Shown piece after piece: positions 9,118-18,736 of a stretch of 64,000 nucleotides of DNA; position 1 is the first letter of the stretch; every line of letters starts with the position of its first letter. Position numbers and translations under genes: made by a program. Below the pieces are notes generated by a model that had not been told where the DNA came from, ran no database searches, and saw only the letters and a list, made by a program, of their open reading frames with translations. The stretch comes from an uncultured Lachnospiraceae bacterium (GTDB taxonomy: Bacteria > Bacillota > Clostridia > Lachnospirales > Lachnospiraceae), in the NCBI GenBank assembly GCA_947594855.1, contig CANQEL010000001.1:1-64000 (forward strand), given 5' to 3'.

Positions 9118-11704
9118 TATTTTCCTCCGTTTCGTCAGAATCATATGCTATAGGAGCATCAAAGGTATATGCATTGAAGCCCATTCCACGCAAGGTTTCT
9201 ACCTGCTGTTCATTCACCCCGTAAACATTTACTCTTACATTGCCTAATCTTAATACCTGCCAGTCAATCATCTCATTATAACTGATATTAAGAGTCCCTG
9301 TTTCGTAATTACTTTCTTCAGGATGAAACGAAATACCCGAAAAATCAGAAACAGGATTGCCAACCAACTCTAAATTACATAATCTTGTATTAGAGACAAG
9401 CGGAGAAATATCAGAAATGTTGTTATTATTAAGCTTTATAAAAATAGCCGTACAAGAAGTAAGCGGAGTAATATCTGATATATCATTATCGCTCAAATCC
9501 AGATTACTTAGTCTTGTCTTATCTGCTAATGCCGATATATTGCTAATATTATTTTTGTTCAGTCTAACATCTCCTAAAGGGCAGCCTGCAAGGATTGAAA
9601 TATCAGAAATCTTATTTTGTCCTGCATGAAATGTTTCCAATCCGGTAACGCCTGATAAGAAGCTTATATCATCAATACCATCATCCATGCATGAAAGGTT
9701 TGTAACTGATTCGGGAATAGTAATGGTCTGTGTATTAAGCCCTGAAACAGAATCCATATGCAAAATTATAAGATTTTGATACGTCCCAATTATACTTATA
9801 TCAGAAACATTAGTTTCATTAATATATAAAAAATGAAGTCCCGTAAGGTTATTTAAACATGATATGTCCTTTGTTTTTGTCTTATTCAGATTCAGCGTGT
9901 TCAGATTCGTAAGATTATTCAACGGTGAAACATCTGTAATATCGGTATTTCCCTCAAGAGATAATTCTTTTAATTTAGTAAGCTCACCTATAACCTTTAC
10001 ATCATTATCATCCATAAAACAATTTTTTATAATAAGCTTTTCAAGATTTTTAAGTTCTTTTAATTTGGCAATATCGTTATCATTTATGATATCATAAGAA
10101 ATTGTTACACTATCTGCATTTTTCATTATATGTTTATCCCCAATAGTAATGGTATTAAAGCCCGTAAATACAACTGAAATGATAACCATAACAAATAATG
10201 CTGCAATAACGCCGCCCCATATTTTTAATCTCCGTAAAATCTTTTTTCTTTCCAGGCGTGGATAATAAAAATATCCCATAAAAACCGCAATGGCAAGAAT
10301 GTTCAATATAAAAACCATAAACATATTACTATATTCACTAGTGCCGGTAATGACCATACCTAACACTATCAGGACCACTATGGCAATCATTACAACACTG
10401 ACTGCAAAGCAAACCCTATTTGGTTTTCTTTCTTTATTATTGATATATGGATAATACTTTCTTCCTGCAAAAAAGGTTGCGCCGACAAATATTGCTAATA
10501 TCATAAAACAAATAGATAAGGTTACTCCGGTAAAAGCCTCTTCCTGAATTGCAAATAATATCAATGATAACATAATAAGTGAAATCAATCCCGTAATTGT
10601 TGAAATCACCAAACCTGACTTTTGGGGCTGAATTAAGGTCTCATGCTTCTCTAATGCTGTTTTTTTTGTTTCCCGTACAGGGGTTTTGGGCTGTTTAACT
10701 TCTGTAACTGGCTTTTCTGCTTTATTAATATCCGGATTATTATTAAAATACATATCACCTGAAACCGTAACTTCACCGGCTTCAAATTCGGTCGGCTCAG
10801 TATTATCCGCCTTTCCTGCCAGACACGCTTTCTGCAAATCTTCTATTGATTGGAAACGGTTTTCCTTTTGTATCGCCATACCCTTTAAAACAATATTATC
10901 CTGTTCTTTTGATATATCAGGATTTATTGATGACGGAGCTGTAAGTTCATCCTTAAATATTCTGTTCATTGCATCATCAGGCGTAACACCTGTAATAAGT
11001 TTATACATAGTAGCCGCCAAGGCATATACATCTGTCCACGGTCCCTGTCTGCCCTTTGTCCTGTATTGTTCCTCCGGGGCATAACCCGGCTTTAACATAA
11101 TAGACAGGCTTTTTTCATCTGTTCCTCCTACATCTCTTGCCGCTCCAAAATCAAGCAATTTTACAACGCCATCGCTAAGAACCATAATATTAGATGGACT
11201 TATATCACGGTGAATCAATCCCTGCTCATGTATTTTAGATAGAGCGCTCATTATCGGAGAAAGCATTTCAAACGCTTTACCAAAAGACATGACGCCATTT
11301 TGCTCAAGATATTCTTTCAAATCAATTCCGCAAAGATATTCCATTACAATATACGCCGTATTATTTTCAGCGAAAAAATCCCGTACCGAAACAATACTCG
11401 GATTGTTTGCAAACTTCGCTAATGTTCTGGCTTCTTTAAGGAAATTTTCTTTACCTTTTTTAAAATCTGCCTGGGCATCTCCGACATTAACCGTAACTTC
11501 AGCAGAAACAGCACTGTTTCTGTTTACAATGCCTGACGGAAAATATTCCTTAACTGCTATTTTCATATCCAGATTAATATCTTGTCCTATATATGTAATT
11601 CCAAATCCACCTTCACCTAAAACCGCGCCTATCTCATACTTACCATTTAAAACCGTACCCGGACTCAAATGGTGCGGTGCAGGCATGTATTCATGTTGTT
11701 CCAT
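9110..11704 (-). CDS. Ser/Thr protein kinase, multi-TM, with C-terminal leucine-rich repeats
   Basis: LGEGGFGITYIGQD, HRDISPSNIMV, LDFGAAR; several TM helices; LRRs (LTNLNTLNLNKTKTKDISCLNNLTGLHFLYI...). Confidence 0.93.
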   Translation of the reverse strand: MEQHEYMPAPHHLSPGTVLNGKYEIGAVLGEGGFGITYIGQDINLDMKIAVKEYFPSGIVNRNSAVSAEVTVNVGDAQADFKKGKENFLKEARTLAKFANNPSIVSVRDFFAENNTAYIVMEYLCGIDLKEYLEQNGVMSFGKAFEMLSPIMSALSKIHEQGLIHRDISPSNIMVLSDGVVKLLDFGAARDVGGTDEKSLSIMLKPGYAPEEQYRTKGRQGPWTDVYALAATMYKLITGVTPDDAMNRIFKDELTAPSSINPDISKEQDNIVLKGMAIQKENRFQSIEDLQKACLAGKADNTEPTEFEAGEVTVSGDMYFNNNPDINKAEKPVTEVKQPKTPVRETKKTALEKHETLIQPQKSGLVISTITGLISLIMLSLILFAIQEEAFTGVTLSICFMILAIFVGATFFAGRKYYPYINNKERKPNRVCFAVSVVMIAIVVLIVLGMVITGTSEYSNMFMVFILNILAIAVFMGYFYYPRLERKKILRRLKIWGGVIAALFVMVIISVVFTGFNTITIGDKHIMKNADSVTISYDIINDNDIAKLKELKNLEKLIIKNCFMDDNDVKVIGELTKLKELSLEGNTDITDVSPLNNLTNLNTLNLNKTKTKDISCLNNLTGLHFLYINETNVSDISIIGTYQNLIILHMDSVSGLNTQTITIPESVTNLSCMDDGIDDISFLSGVTGLETFHAGQNKISDISILAGCPLGDVRLNKNNISNISALADKTRLSNLDLSDNDISDITPLTSCTAIFIKLNNNNISDISPLVSNTRLCNLELVGNPVSDFSGISFHPEESNYETGTLNISYNEMIDWQVLRLGNVRVNVYGVNEQQVETLRGMGFNAYTFDAPIAYDSDETEENNG

Positions 11705-11747
11705 ACCTATTATCCCTTCTCATAACTAATTGTTTTTCTTGTTTGTT

Positions 11748-12236
11748 TTATTCTACTTTTCTAAAAACTGTTTTTTCTGTTTGCTCAATACCATCTTCAT
11801 CTGTATATATCGCTGTAACAGTCATTATATTGTCCGATAGTTCTATTTCTACTTCTCCGCAATTTCCATAATTATCATATAATTTCAAAGTGTTTCCTGA
11901 CAGCTTATATGTACCATAATCATCATCGTCATACCACTTGCCGTCACTTGTATATGTTATTATATAGGATTCCTGTCCTTCCCACGTACCTACTATTCTG
12001 TTTTTATATTTACCAATAAAAATTACTGCTATAATTATCAGAATAATAACTATTACTGCTATAATTCCTGCCTTTGGAATCTTTCTATTTAACCTGACTG
12101 CCTGGTCAGGTGATGCAACAGTTCCCATTCCGCCTACTGCAGAAGCAGATAAAGGTTGTCCGCACCTATTGCAGAACCCCGCGCTGTCAGCATTAGCAGC
12201 TCCACATGATTTACAATATTTTGACACTTTAATCAT
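11748..12236 (-). CDS. Zinc-ribbon single-TM protein with extracellular beta-rich domain
   Basis: YCKSCGAANADSAGFCNRCG, one TM, lipocalin-like GTWEGQES... tail. Confidence 0.75.
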   Translation of the reverse strand: MIKVSKYCKSCGAANADSAGFCNRCGQPLSASAVGGMGTVASPDQAVRLNRKIPKAGIIAVIVIILIIIAVIFIGKYKNRIVGTWEGQESYIITYTSDGKWYDDDDYGTYKLSGNTLKLYDNYGNCGEVEIELSDNIMTVTAIYTDEDGIEQTEKTVFRKVE

Positions 12237-12245
12237 CCTCTCGCT

Positions 12246-12893
12246 TTAATTGGTAAACATATGTTTACGCTTATTAAAATATATATAACTTAAAATTACT
12301 AATACTATAGTACCCATCCATATTCCCGTCATTTCTGAAACTCCGTTACTTCCAATATCAGAAAATGATACATCTACTATTCCCATTGATATTACAGTAG
12401 ATAATGTTTCTATAACCGGGTTTGCCAGATAATAAACTAATAATGATATAATTGCAGTAGACTTAAAATTAACTAACTGTTTACGTATATAAAATACTCC
12501 AAACAAAGCATATGCAATCCAAATAATACCCACGGCTATATCCGTACTTTTTAAAGCAGGAAATGTTTCATATAAAACCGATACATCTTCCATGCCATAT
12601 ATATTGCCTGTCATGGTATTAATCGCAGTAATCAACGCAAAGAAACCTGAACAAAACAATTGAAAATATATTACAAATTTATACCATTTCATTGACAGGT
12701 TTGACTGAAAATTATTATTATAATTCTGTGAATAATTATTGGTTTCCTGTTGGTAATTATTCATTTCCGATGAATAACCATTTGTTGTCTGCGAATTATA
12801 CCTTTCACCCTGAATATCTAAAACTGCGCCGCACATAGGGCAAAACTTGGATTGTGGATTTTCTATTTGTTTACCACAGTTTGAACAATACAT
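12246..12893 (-). CDS. Zinc-ribbon multi-TM membrane protein
   Basis: MYCSNCGKQIENPQSKFCPMCG plus about four TM helices. Confidence 0.75.
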   Translation of the reverse strand: MYCSNCGKQIENPQSKFCPMCGAVLDIQGERYNSQTTNGYSSEMNNYQQETNNYSQNYNNNFQSNLSMKWYKFVIYFQLFCSGFFALITAINTMTGNIYGMEDVSVLYETFPALKSTDIAVGIIWIAYALFGVFYIRKQLVNFKSTAIISLLVYYLANPVIETLSTVISMGIVDVSFSDIGSNGVSEMTGIWMGTIVLVILSYIYFNKRKHMFTN

Positions 12894-12947
12894 ATATCAT
12901 CTCTCCTATTCATTTTTTTATTTATAATAATATAGTTACACTATACA

Positions 12948-13082
12948 TTACCATATCCATCTGCTTAATTGATTCAGTTTATCCAGTCCGCTCTGTATGT
13001 ACCCTTTTACTTCATCCGAAACATATGATGCACATACTATCCTTGCAAGTATAATAAAAATCAATATAGACAATATCAGCAT
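12948..13082 (-). CDS. Possible 44-aa small membrane protein
   Basis: MLILSILIFIILARIVCASYVSDEVKGYIQSGLDKLNQLSRWIW; fills an otherwise empty gap in the operon; no strong RBS. Confidence 0.4.
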   Translation of the reverse strand: MLILSILIFIILARIVCASYVSDEVKGYIQSGLDKLNQLSRWIW

Positions 13083-13100
13083 TGTCAAAAAAATGTATAC

Positions 13101-13664
13101 TCATTTATTTTTATCTACTCCTGATACAGAATAGACTGAAACATTTTGATACACTATGCCAATAAAATAACTCATAATATATAAAACAAGCCCATACAAC
13201 TCATTACATTTAAATAATAGACAACTAATCAATATGACAGGTACCAGTACAACAGCCTTCATAGATGTAGCCGCCAATGCCTCTTTAAAATTTATCTCTC
13301 CTTTTCCTATTTTTATCAGTCCAAATAACAATGTCGTACTTATCATATAAAGTATACCCGAATATATAATTGTCAAAATAAAAGCCTTCAGTACAGGAAT
13401 AATTATATAATCGCCGCCACTCAAAGCATTAACTCTTAATGCGCAAATTATGACAAAAACAGCAGAAACCAACGCCTGGGCACACATAAAAATTATTATA
13501 GTTAATATATCAGTATTTTTAATATACGCAGCTCCGGCATCAAATGGTTTAAGTAAAATATTAACATATGTTTTAAAACGGTTATTCAAAGTTTTTCCAC
13601 ATTTTGAACACACTGTTTCATCATCAGCATTAGCTGTACCACAAAACATACAGTATTTTGCCAT
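13101..13664 (-). CDS. Zinc-ribbon multi-TM protein (Yip1-like)
   Basis: MAKYCMFCGTANADDETVCSKCG plus about four to five TM helices; RBS AAAAGGAGC. Confidence 0.7.
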   Translation of the reverse strand: MAKYCMFCGTANADDETVCSKCGKTLNNRFKTYVNILLKPFDAGAAYIKNTDILTIIIFMCAQALVSAVFVIICALRVNALSGGDYIIIPVLKAFILTIIYSGILYMISTTLLFGLIKIGKGEINFKEALAATSMKAVVLVPVILISCLLFKCNELYGLVLYIMSYFIGIVYQNVSVYSVSGVDKNK

Positions 13665-13699
13665 TTTTATTAGCTCCTTTTATTAGAATAAATTATTTA

Positions 13700-15471
13700 G
13701 GCGTTTGCGAAACGCCTAAAGCCGCATAAATACGGCATATTTTTTGTTGCAAAATAAAATATCTCCTCTCGGTTATGGTATAATAGAAGTGACCAAACAA
13801 CTAAAAACCTCACCTAAAGGAGATAATTCTATGATAACACATAAACAACTCACTTTGGCAGATATTTTTGAAGATTGTCAGAAAATTTTTGATTCCGACA
13901 AACCTCAGTTCCTGTCTCTTCTTGAAAACCATATTGACCTTGATTCAATTATTCCTTTGTCTTTTTACAGGCATTACTATGCTTCTACCGGTAGACATCG
14001 TAAATACCCTTTAACTGCAATGCTTTGGGCTTTGATCATCCAACGCATTTTTTCTATCCCTACAGATTCTCTTTTACTTGTATTCCTTAATTATTCTAAA
14101 CACTTAAGAGATTTCTGTGGTTTTACAAAAGTCCCTGACGCCTCTAAAATCACCCGCTTCAAGCAGGACTTTTTACCCGACCTGCAATTGGTTTTCGAAA
14201 ATCTTGTTGATCTTACCGAACCAATCTGCCAGGCTATCGATTCCCAAAAAGCTGACATGACCATTTTTGATTCTTCCGGAATCGAAGCCTACGTTACTGA
14301 AAATAATCCCAAATATGCCAACCGCATTATCAAACAGCTGAAAACTTATGCAAAAACAATGAACTTTGATAACAACTACAATCCATACAAAGCTGCTTAT
14401 GCATCCATGCCTTCCCATGCAGCAGCAAACAAAGATATCAAACAGTTATATGTTGACGGCCATTTCTGTTATGTTTATAAAATCGGCATTGTCACAAATG
14501 GTCTTGGTATAGTCCGCCATCTGAATCTTTATAACAAAAGCTTTTTAGATTTACATCCTGAACTTATTCCAGCCAGAAAAAGCGATTCACCTGACGAAGA
14601 TAAATCCATTCATGATGCAAGACTGTTAATCCCTACACTTTCTGACTTTTTCAAAACGCATCCCCTTATTAACCCAAAAACATTTCTTGGAGATGCCGCT
14701 TTCGATTCCCTTGATATCTACACGAAACTGCTTAACGGCGGTTACTTTGGAATCCATGATGACGGAACATACAAAGCCTTTCAATCGGCTTATATCCCAT
14801 TAAATCCCCGTTCAAATCTTTCCTCCGAATGCGAATGCCCTATAAATGAAAATGGCATTCCCTGTTGTCCCAAAAATCCTTCTTTGGAAATGAAACCGGA
14901 AGGAAAACTTATCACAAAGTCAGGAATCAAAAAGTATAAATTTGTGTGTCCTAAAATGGTCTGGGATTACAACCCTCAAACCCAGCGGGCACACCGAAAA
15001 TGCACCTGTGAATCTCCCTGTACCGCATCCAAATGCGGCCGTATGTTTTACATCTACCCTGAACAGAACCCACGGGCTTATCCCGGTACACTTCGCGGCA
15101 CAGAAAAATGGGATAACACCTACAAAATCCGTACCACTGTTGAACGTTCAATCAATCACTTTAAATATAGTTTCTGCCTGGCCGAAAGAAAAACACAAAA
15201 CGAAAAAACACTCCATGCTGATTTAATTCTTGCCGGAATTACTCAGCTCATTTCCGTTGTATTAGCTGATAAAATTCATCAGTATAAATACATAAGAAGT
15301 CTAAAACCTCTTATTACTGTATAGGACTTACCAACTTAACAGCCTGAAATTATCACGGCTTATTTAAGTGCGCCTAAATTTAAGGTATCAGTATTCAATT
15401 GTCAAATTTCTTTTCAATGTCTGATTAGGTGGTCATATTTACAACTTTTAATCATTCGTTTCGCAATCGAC
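13700..15471 (+). mobile_element. Insertion sequence with DDE transposase (IS1182/IS5-like, DUF772-type)
   Basis: 15-bp imperfect terminal inverted repeats GGCGTTTGCGAAACG / GTCGATTGCGAAACG (13/15); flanked by a direct repeat TAGAATAAATTATTT (13684-13698 and 15472-15486). Confidence 0.85.
13831..15324 (+). CDS. IS transposase
   Basis: MITHKQLTLADIFEDCQKIF..., FDSSGIEAY, GDAAFDS, Cys-rich insertion, TTVERSINHFK; start ATG preceded by AAAGGAGATAATTCT. Confidence 0.88.
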   Translation: MITHKQLTLADIFEDCQKIFDSDKPQFLSLLENHIDLDSIIPLSFYRHYYASTGRHRKYPLTAMLWALIIQRIFSIPTDSLLLVFLNYSKHLRDFCGFTKVPDASKITRFKQDFLPDLQLVFENLVDLTEPICQAIDSQKADMTIFDSSGIEAYVTENNPKYANRIIKQLKTYAKTMNFDNNYNPYKAAYASMPSHAAANKDIKQLYVDGHFCYVYKIGIVTNGLGIVRHLNLYNKSFLDLHPELIPARKSDSPDEDKSIHDARLLIPTLSDFFKTHPLINPKTFLGDAAFDSLDIYTKLLNGGYFGIHDDGTYKAFQSAYIPLNPRSNLSSECECPINENGIPCCPKNPSLEMKPEGKLITKSGIKKYKFVCPKMVWDYNPQTQRAHRKCTCESPCTASKCGRMFYIYPEQNPRAYPGTLRGTEKWDNTYKIRTTVERSINHFKYSFCLAERKTQNEKTLHADLILAGITQLISVVLADKIHQYKYIRSLKPLITV

Positions 15472-15496
15472 TAGAATAAATTATTTTCTGATTACC

Positions 15497-15919
15497 CTAA
15501 GTAAGCATTTGCTGTAATTTTATTTCTAATTCTTGCAATAAATGTTCCAAACTTAATTTTCTCTTTTCTTTTTGGCTGATATTATAGTTATCATCACCTA
15601 TGCCCTTATCAAGTACATGGATTCCTTCGTCTATTGCATTTAAAACCCCATTTACTCCTCTCATCTGTGTAATATTATCTATATCTTTTTTATACTGTTC
15701 TGCAAATTTGGTACTTGCTAACTCACCAACTAATTGTTTAATATATTTTGTGTATTCTCCTAAATCATGTTCTATTATATTTTTGTTTTTTTTCATGGTA
15801 TCACAAATATCTTCAACCTCTTTTTGCTGACGTTGAACATTGGATATTTCTATAGATAAATTTTGAATTTTTTCTTTAATATCTTTAATTTCCTGTGCTA
15901 ATTCCTCTCTAATATCCAT
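15497..15919 (-). CDS. Small coiled-coil protein of the T7SS-like locus
   Basis: 140 aa, heptad-like helices throughout. Confidence 0.7.
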   Translation of the reverse strand: MDIREELAQEIKDIKEKIQNLSIEISNVQRQQKEVEDICDTMKKNKNIIEHDLGEYTKYIKQLVGELASTKFAEQYKKDIDNITQMRGVNGVLNAIDEGIHVLDKGIGDDNYNISQKEKRKLSLEHLLQELEIKLQQMLT

Positions 15920-15962
15920 ATCTTTTCTCCTTAAATTTTTATTACCTTATACTAAACATTAA

Positions 15963-17897
15963 TTACGCTGCAAACTCATCTAAGGAAATAAAAGAGCTGT
16001 TTAAAGGATTTTTATCTGACATACTTAAATGCGCTAAGTTTGCGGCAAGTTCATTGTAATACATTCTTTTTACCGGGTCACTGGTTTGATAATAATTTTC
16101 CAAATCATTAAATTCTTTAATATACGTTTTTTGTAACAGCTTAAAAGAATTATATAAATTATTTGCCTGTTCCTCCGTAACATCAGAACCAGCAGCTTTA
16201 ACAATATTAAAATTATTTTTATAGTTATCAATTAAGTTATCGTTTATTTGATATAGTGCCCTAAATTCAATCATTGATGAAAATGCTGTATCATACCCTG
16301 TAATTTTATTAAAACATTCTTTCGTAATTGTTATGGCAGAAAATGTTTCAGAACCGAAAATACTTTCTGCAAATTTGTCAATTCCCTCATCTCCTAAACT
16401 GTCAATTGTTTCTTCAATCAGTTTTTTCCCTGCTGTTTTAAAATGATTTGTATATTCATCAATAAGATCGTTTATAGCAATTGATGTCAATTCATCATCC
16501 GGCATATTTGCAGATATGCTTTTTAACAATTCTATATTTTTAACATAATTAAATAATAGAGGAGCAATTATTTTCTCAACTTTTCCGGCATATTTTGTGC
16601 CATCTATTATATCTTTATAATATTCATTCAACTCATTCAATTTTTTGCTATATTTTGCAAAAATTCTACACCCATTTCCCACTACAGTTTTATCATCATA
16701 TAATGCAGCATTTCCTTTAGTAAATATCTTATATATCTCAACTGCAGTATTTTCATTATAATTTTTAAATAATTCATCCATCATTAAATATTGTTCTGGA
16801 CTTTCGCTATCTAACATATCATTAATAAAACTACATATATTTTTCTTAATCAAAATATAATCATACAATTTTGATTTATTCTCTTTAATATATTTTGGTA
16901 TATGCCACGCATTTTTTGCAAATTCAATAAGTATATCTTTCCCATTGTATATATCATTAAGTACTGAATACGACCAATCGTCTTCATTATATTCATCATC
17001 TAATATATTTTGATAATTCTTATAAAAAGAAATATTTTCATCAAATTCAACGAATCTTTGAATTTCTTCAACGGTAACATCATCTGTCAATAAAGAAAAT
17101 TTATCCGCCATACTTGTAATTTCATTAAACGAACCTGTCAAATCAAAAGAAATATTATCTATTGTAAAATTATCTGTACCCTTGCTTAATAATTCTGTCA
17201 TTGCCCTAATAACGGCAATTTCTGCTTTTATTGTTGACTCAATTAAATCAATAGCAGGATTTACTTTTTCTCCAGCTATATACTGTTCAAATTTACTGCT
17301 ATATTCTTTATCTATCATTACTACATTATCAAAAATTTCATTAATCCTTTTTTCCTTTAAGGTATTATATATACTCACTTCCCTTTCATACTCTGTAATA
17401 GAGTCAAAAATACCCTGACACTTTGTTAATATTAAGTTACCAAGAATATTTTTTGACAAAATTGATACACTTTTAACAGCAACAATATATTCAATCCATT
17501 TTTCGAATCGGTCATATGGCGACTGACGAAATATTTTTTTTAGTTTTTTTAATTCACTTTCATTAAAAATTCTTACCTGAGCAAAATCCCCCTCATACAA
17601 CACATCATCTTCTTCATCTATCTTTTTTAAAAATTTATTAACATTGTCAGAAAATTTTTCATATATAGTTGTATTGAGTCCTCTTAATCCCTTAACATAT
17701 TTTAAAAAACAAACAATTGCATCATGAGTTTTTCCGGCTGTAACTGTATTTTCAACAATTATATCCATGCACCTGCAATATTTATCAAGCAAATCATTTG
17801 CCAACTCACATTGCCGTTTAACATAACTGGTACAAGTTATATATTCTTCATCATCTACAACTATATCGTATTCCATACTTACCATCCCTTCACTCAC
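15963..17897 (-). CDS. Uncharacterised large helical protein of the T7SS-like locus
   Basis: 644 aa, no TM or signal peptide apparent; 4-bp overlap with the 17894..18262 ORF. Confidence 0.75.
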   Translation of the reverse strand: MSEGMVSMEYDIVVDDEEYITCTSYVKRQCELANDLLDKYCRCMDIIVENTVTAGKTHDAIVCFLKYVKGLRGLNTTIYEKFSDNVNKFLKKIDEEDDVLYEGDFAQVRIFNESELKKLKKIFRQSPYDRFEKWIEYIVAVKSVSILSKNILGNLILTKCQGIFDSITEYEREVSIYNTLKEKRINEIFDNVVMIDKEYSSKFEQYIAGEKVNPAIDLIESTIKAEIAVIRAMTELLSKGTDNFTIDNISFDLTGSFNEITSMADKFSLLTDDVTVEEIQRFVEFDENISFYKNYQNILDDEYNEDDWSYSVLNDIYNGKDILIEFAKNAWHIPKYIKENKSKLYDYILIKKNICSFINDMLDSESPEQYLMMDELFKNYNENTAVEIYKIFTKGNAALYDDKTVVGNGCRIFAKYSKKLNELNEYYKDIIDGTKYAGKVEKIIAPLLFNYVKNIELLKSISANMPDDELTSIAINDLIDEYTNHFKTAGKKLIEETIDSLGDEGIDKFAESIFGSETFSAITITKECFNKITGYDTAFSSMIEFRALYQINDNLIDNYKNNFNIVKAAGSDVTEEQANNLYNSFKLLQKTYIKEFNDLENYYQTSDPVKRMYYNELAANLAHLSMSDKNPLNSSFISLDEFAA

Positions 17898-18262
17898 TGT
17901 TTAAAAGCATTAGCAATATTTTTATCCGTTGTTTCAAATTTCACACCGATATTTTCCAAAAAGTTACAGGTTGCATCCATAAATTTGTTTAATTCTTTTG
18001 CTAATTCTGCTATTGAAACTGGTATCTGTAATAATGCGGCTTCTGCAGTCCTACCTTTACTTGTATCCTTGAATGTAGTGCACTGCTTTATTGCATTATT
18101 TTGTAAATATTCCTGATATAATTTTTTCATATTACCATTGCATTCCGTTAATGTAACAAGATTTACTTCAATCGAAGTATTTTTTAATGTATCGTTATAC
18201 TTTTCTTTTCCTTTTGTTGCATAGTTCAAATCCAAATCTGAATCCAAGTTATTACCCTCCAT
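17894..18262 (-). CDS. Small helical protein, possible WXG100/Esx-like partner or substrate
   Basis: 122 aa, helical, between the WXG100-like gene and the 644-aa ORF. Confidence 0.6.
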   Translation of the reverse strand: MEGNNLDSDLDLNYATKGKEKYNDTLKNTSIEVNLVTLTECNGNMKKLYQEYLQNNAIKQCTTFKDTSKGRTAEAALLQIPVSIAELAKELNKFMDATCNFLENIGVKFETTDKNIANAFKQ

Positions 18263-18390
18263 AATAATTTAAACAATATTGTCAATATAAAATCTCAGAC
18301 TGAATTTCATAAACAGATATTTCAATTTGAAATAATCCATTTACGAAACTCAGCTAAAATAATCATCTTAATCACAATACAATAATACTG

Positions 18391-18687
18391 TCACTGAGCT
18401 CGCATAAGTCCTGCAATCTTACCATCGGTTTCTTCATAGACTTTAGCTGTAGAATCCAGTGCTGCCCCAATTTCACTAATCAATTCATACGCTTTAATGA
18501 AACCGGGTTTAAGTTCTGTATAACGTTCATTAAATGCTCTACTTGCATCACCTTCAAACTCACTCATAAGTTGAGCTAAAAGACCATCCATTTTCTTAAT
18601 AACTCCATCTACAGTTTCTGCCTCACGACGATATGCTGCAGCCCGCTCCCTCATTACATCTGGTGTAATTCTGATTTGATTTGCCAT
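18391..18687 (-). CDS. WXG100/ESAT-6-like protein with FEG replacing WXG
   Basis: 98 aa helical hairpin; central SEFEGDASRAFNERY; RBS AAAGGAGAT before MANQIRI; directly downstream of essC. Confidence 0.88.
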   Translation of the reverse strand: MANQIRITPDVMRERAAAYRREAETVDGVIKKMDGLLAQLMSEFEGDASRAFNERYTELKPGFIKAYELISEIGAALDSTAKVYEETDGKIAGLMRAQ

Positions 18688-18736
18688 AATTAAATCTCCT
18701 TTCATTTTTTATTTTTTCATAATATATGAAAATGTT

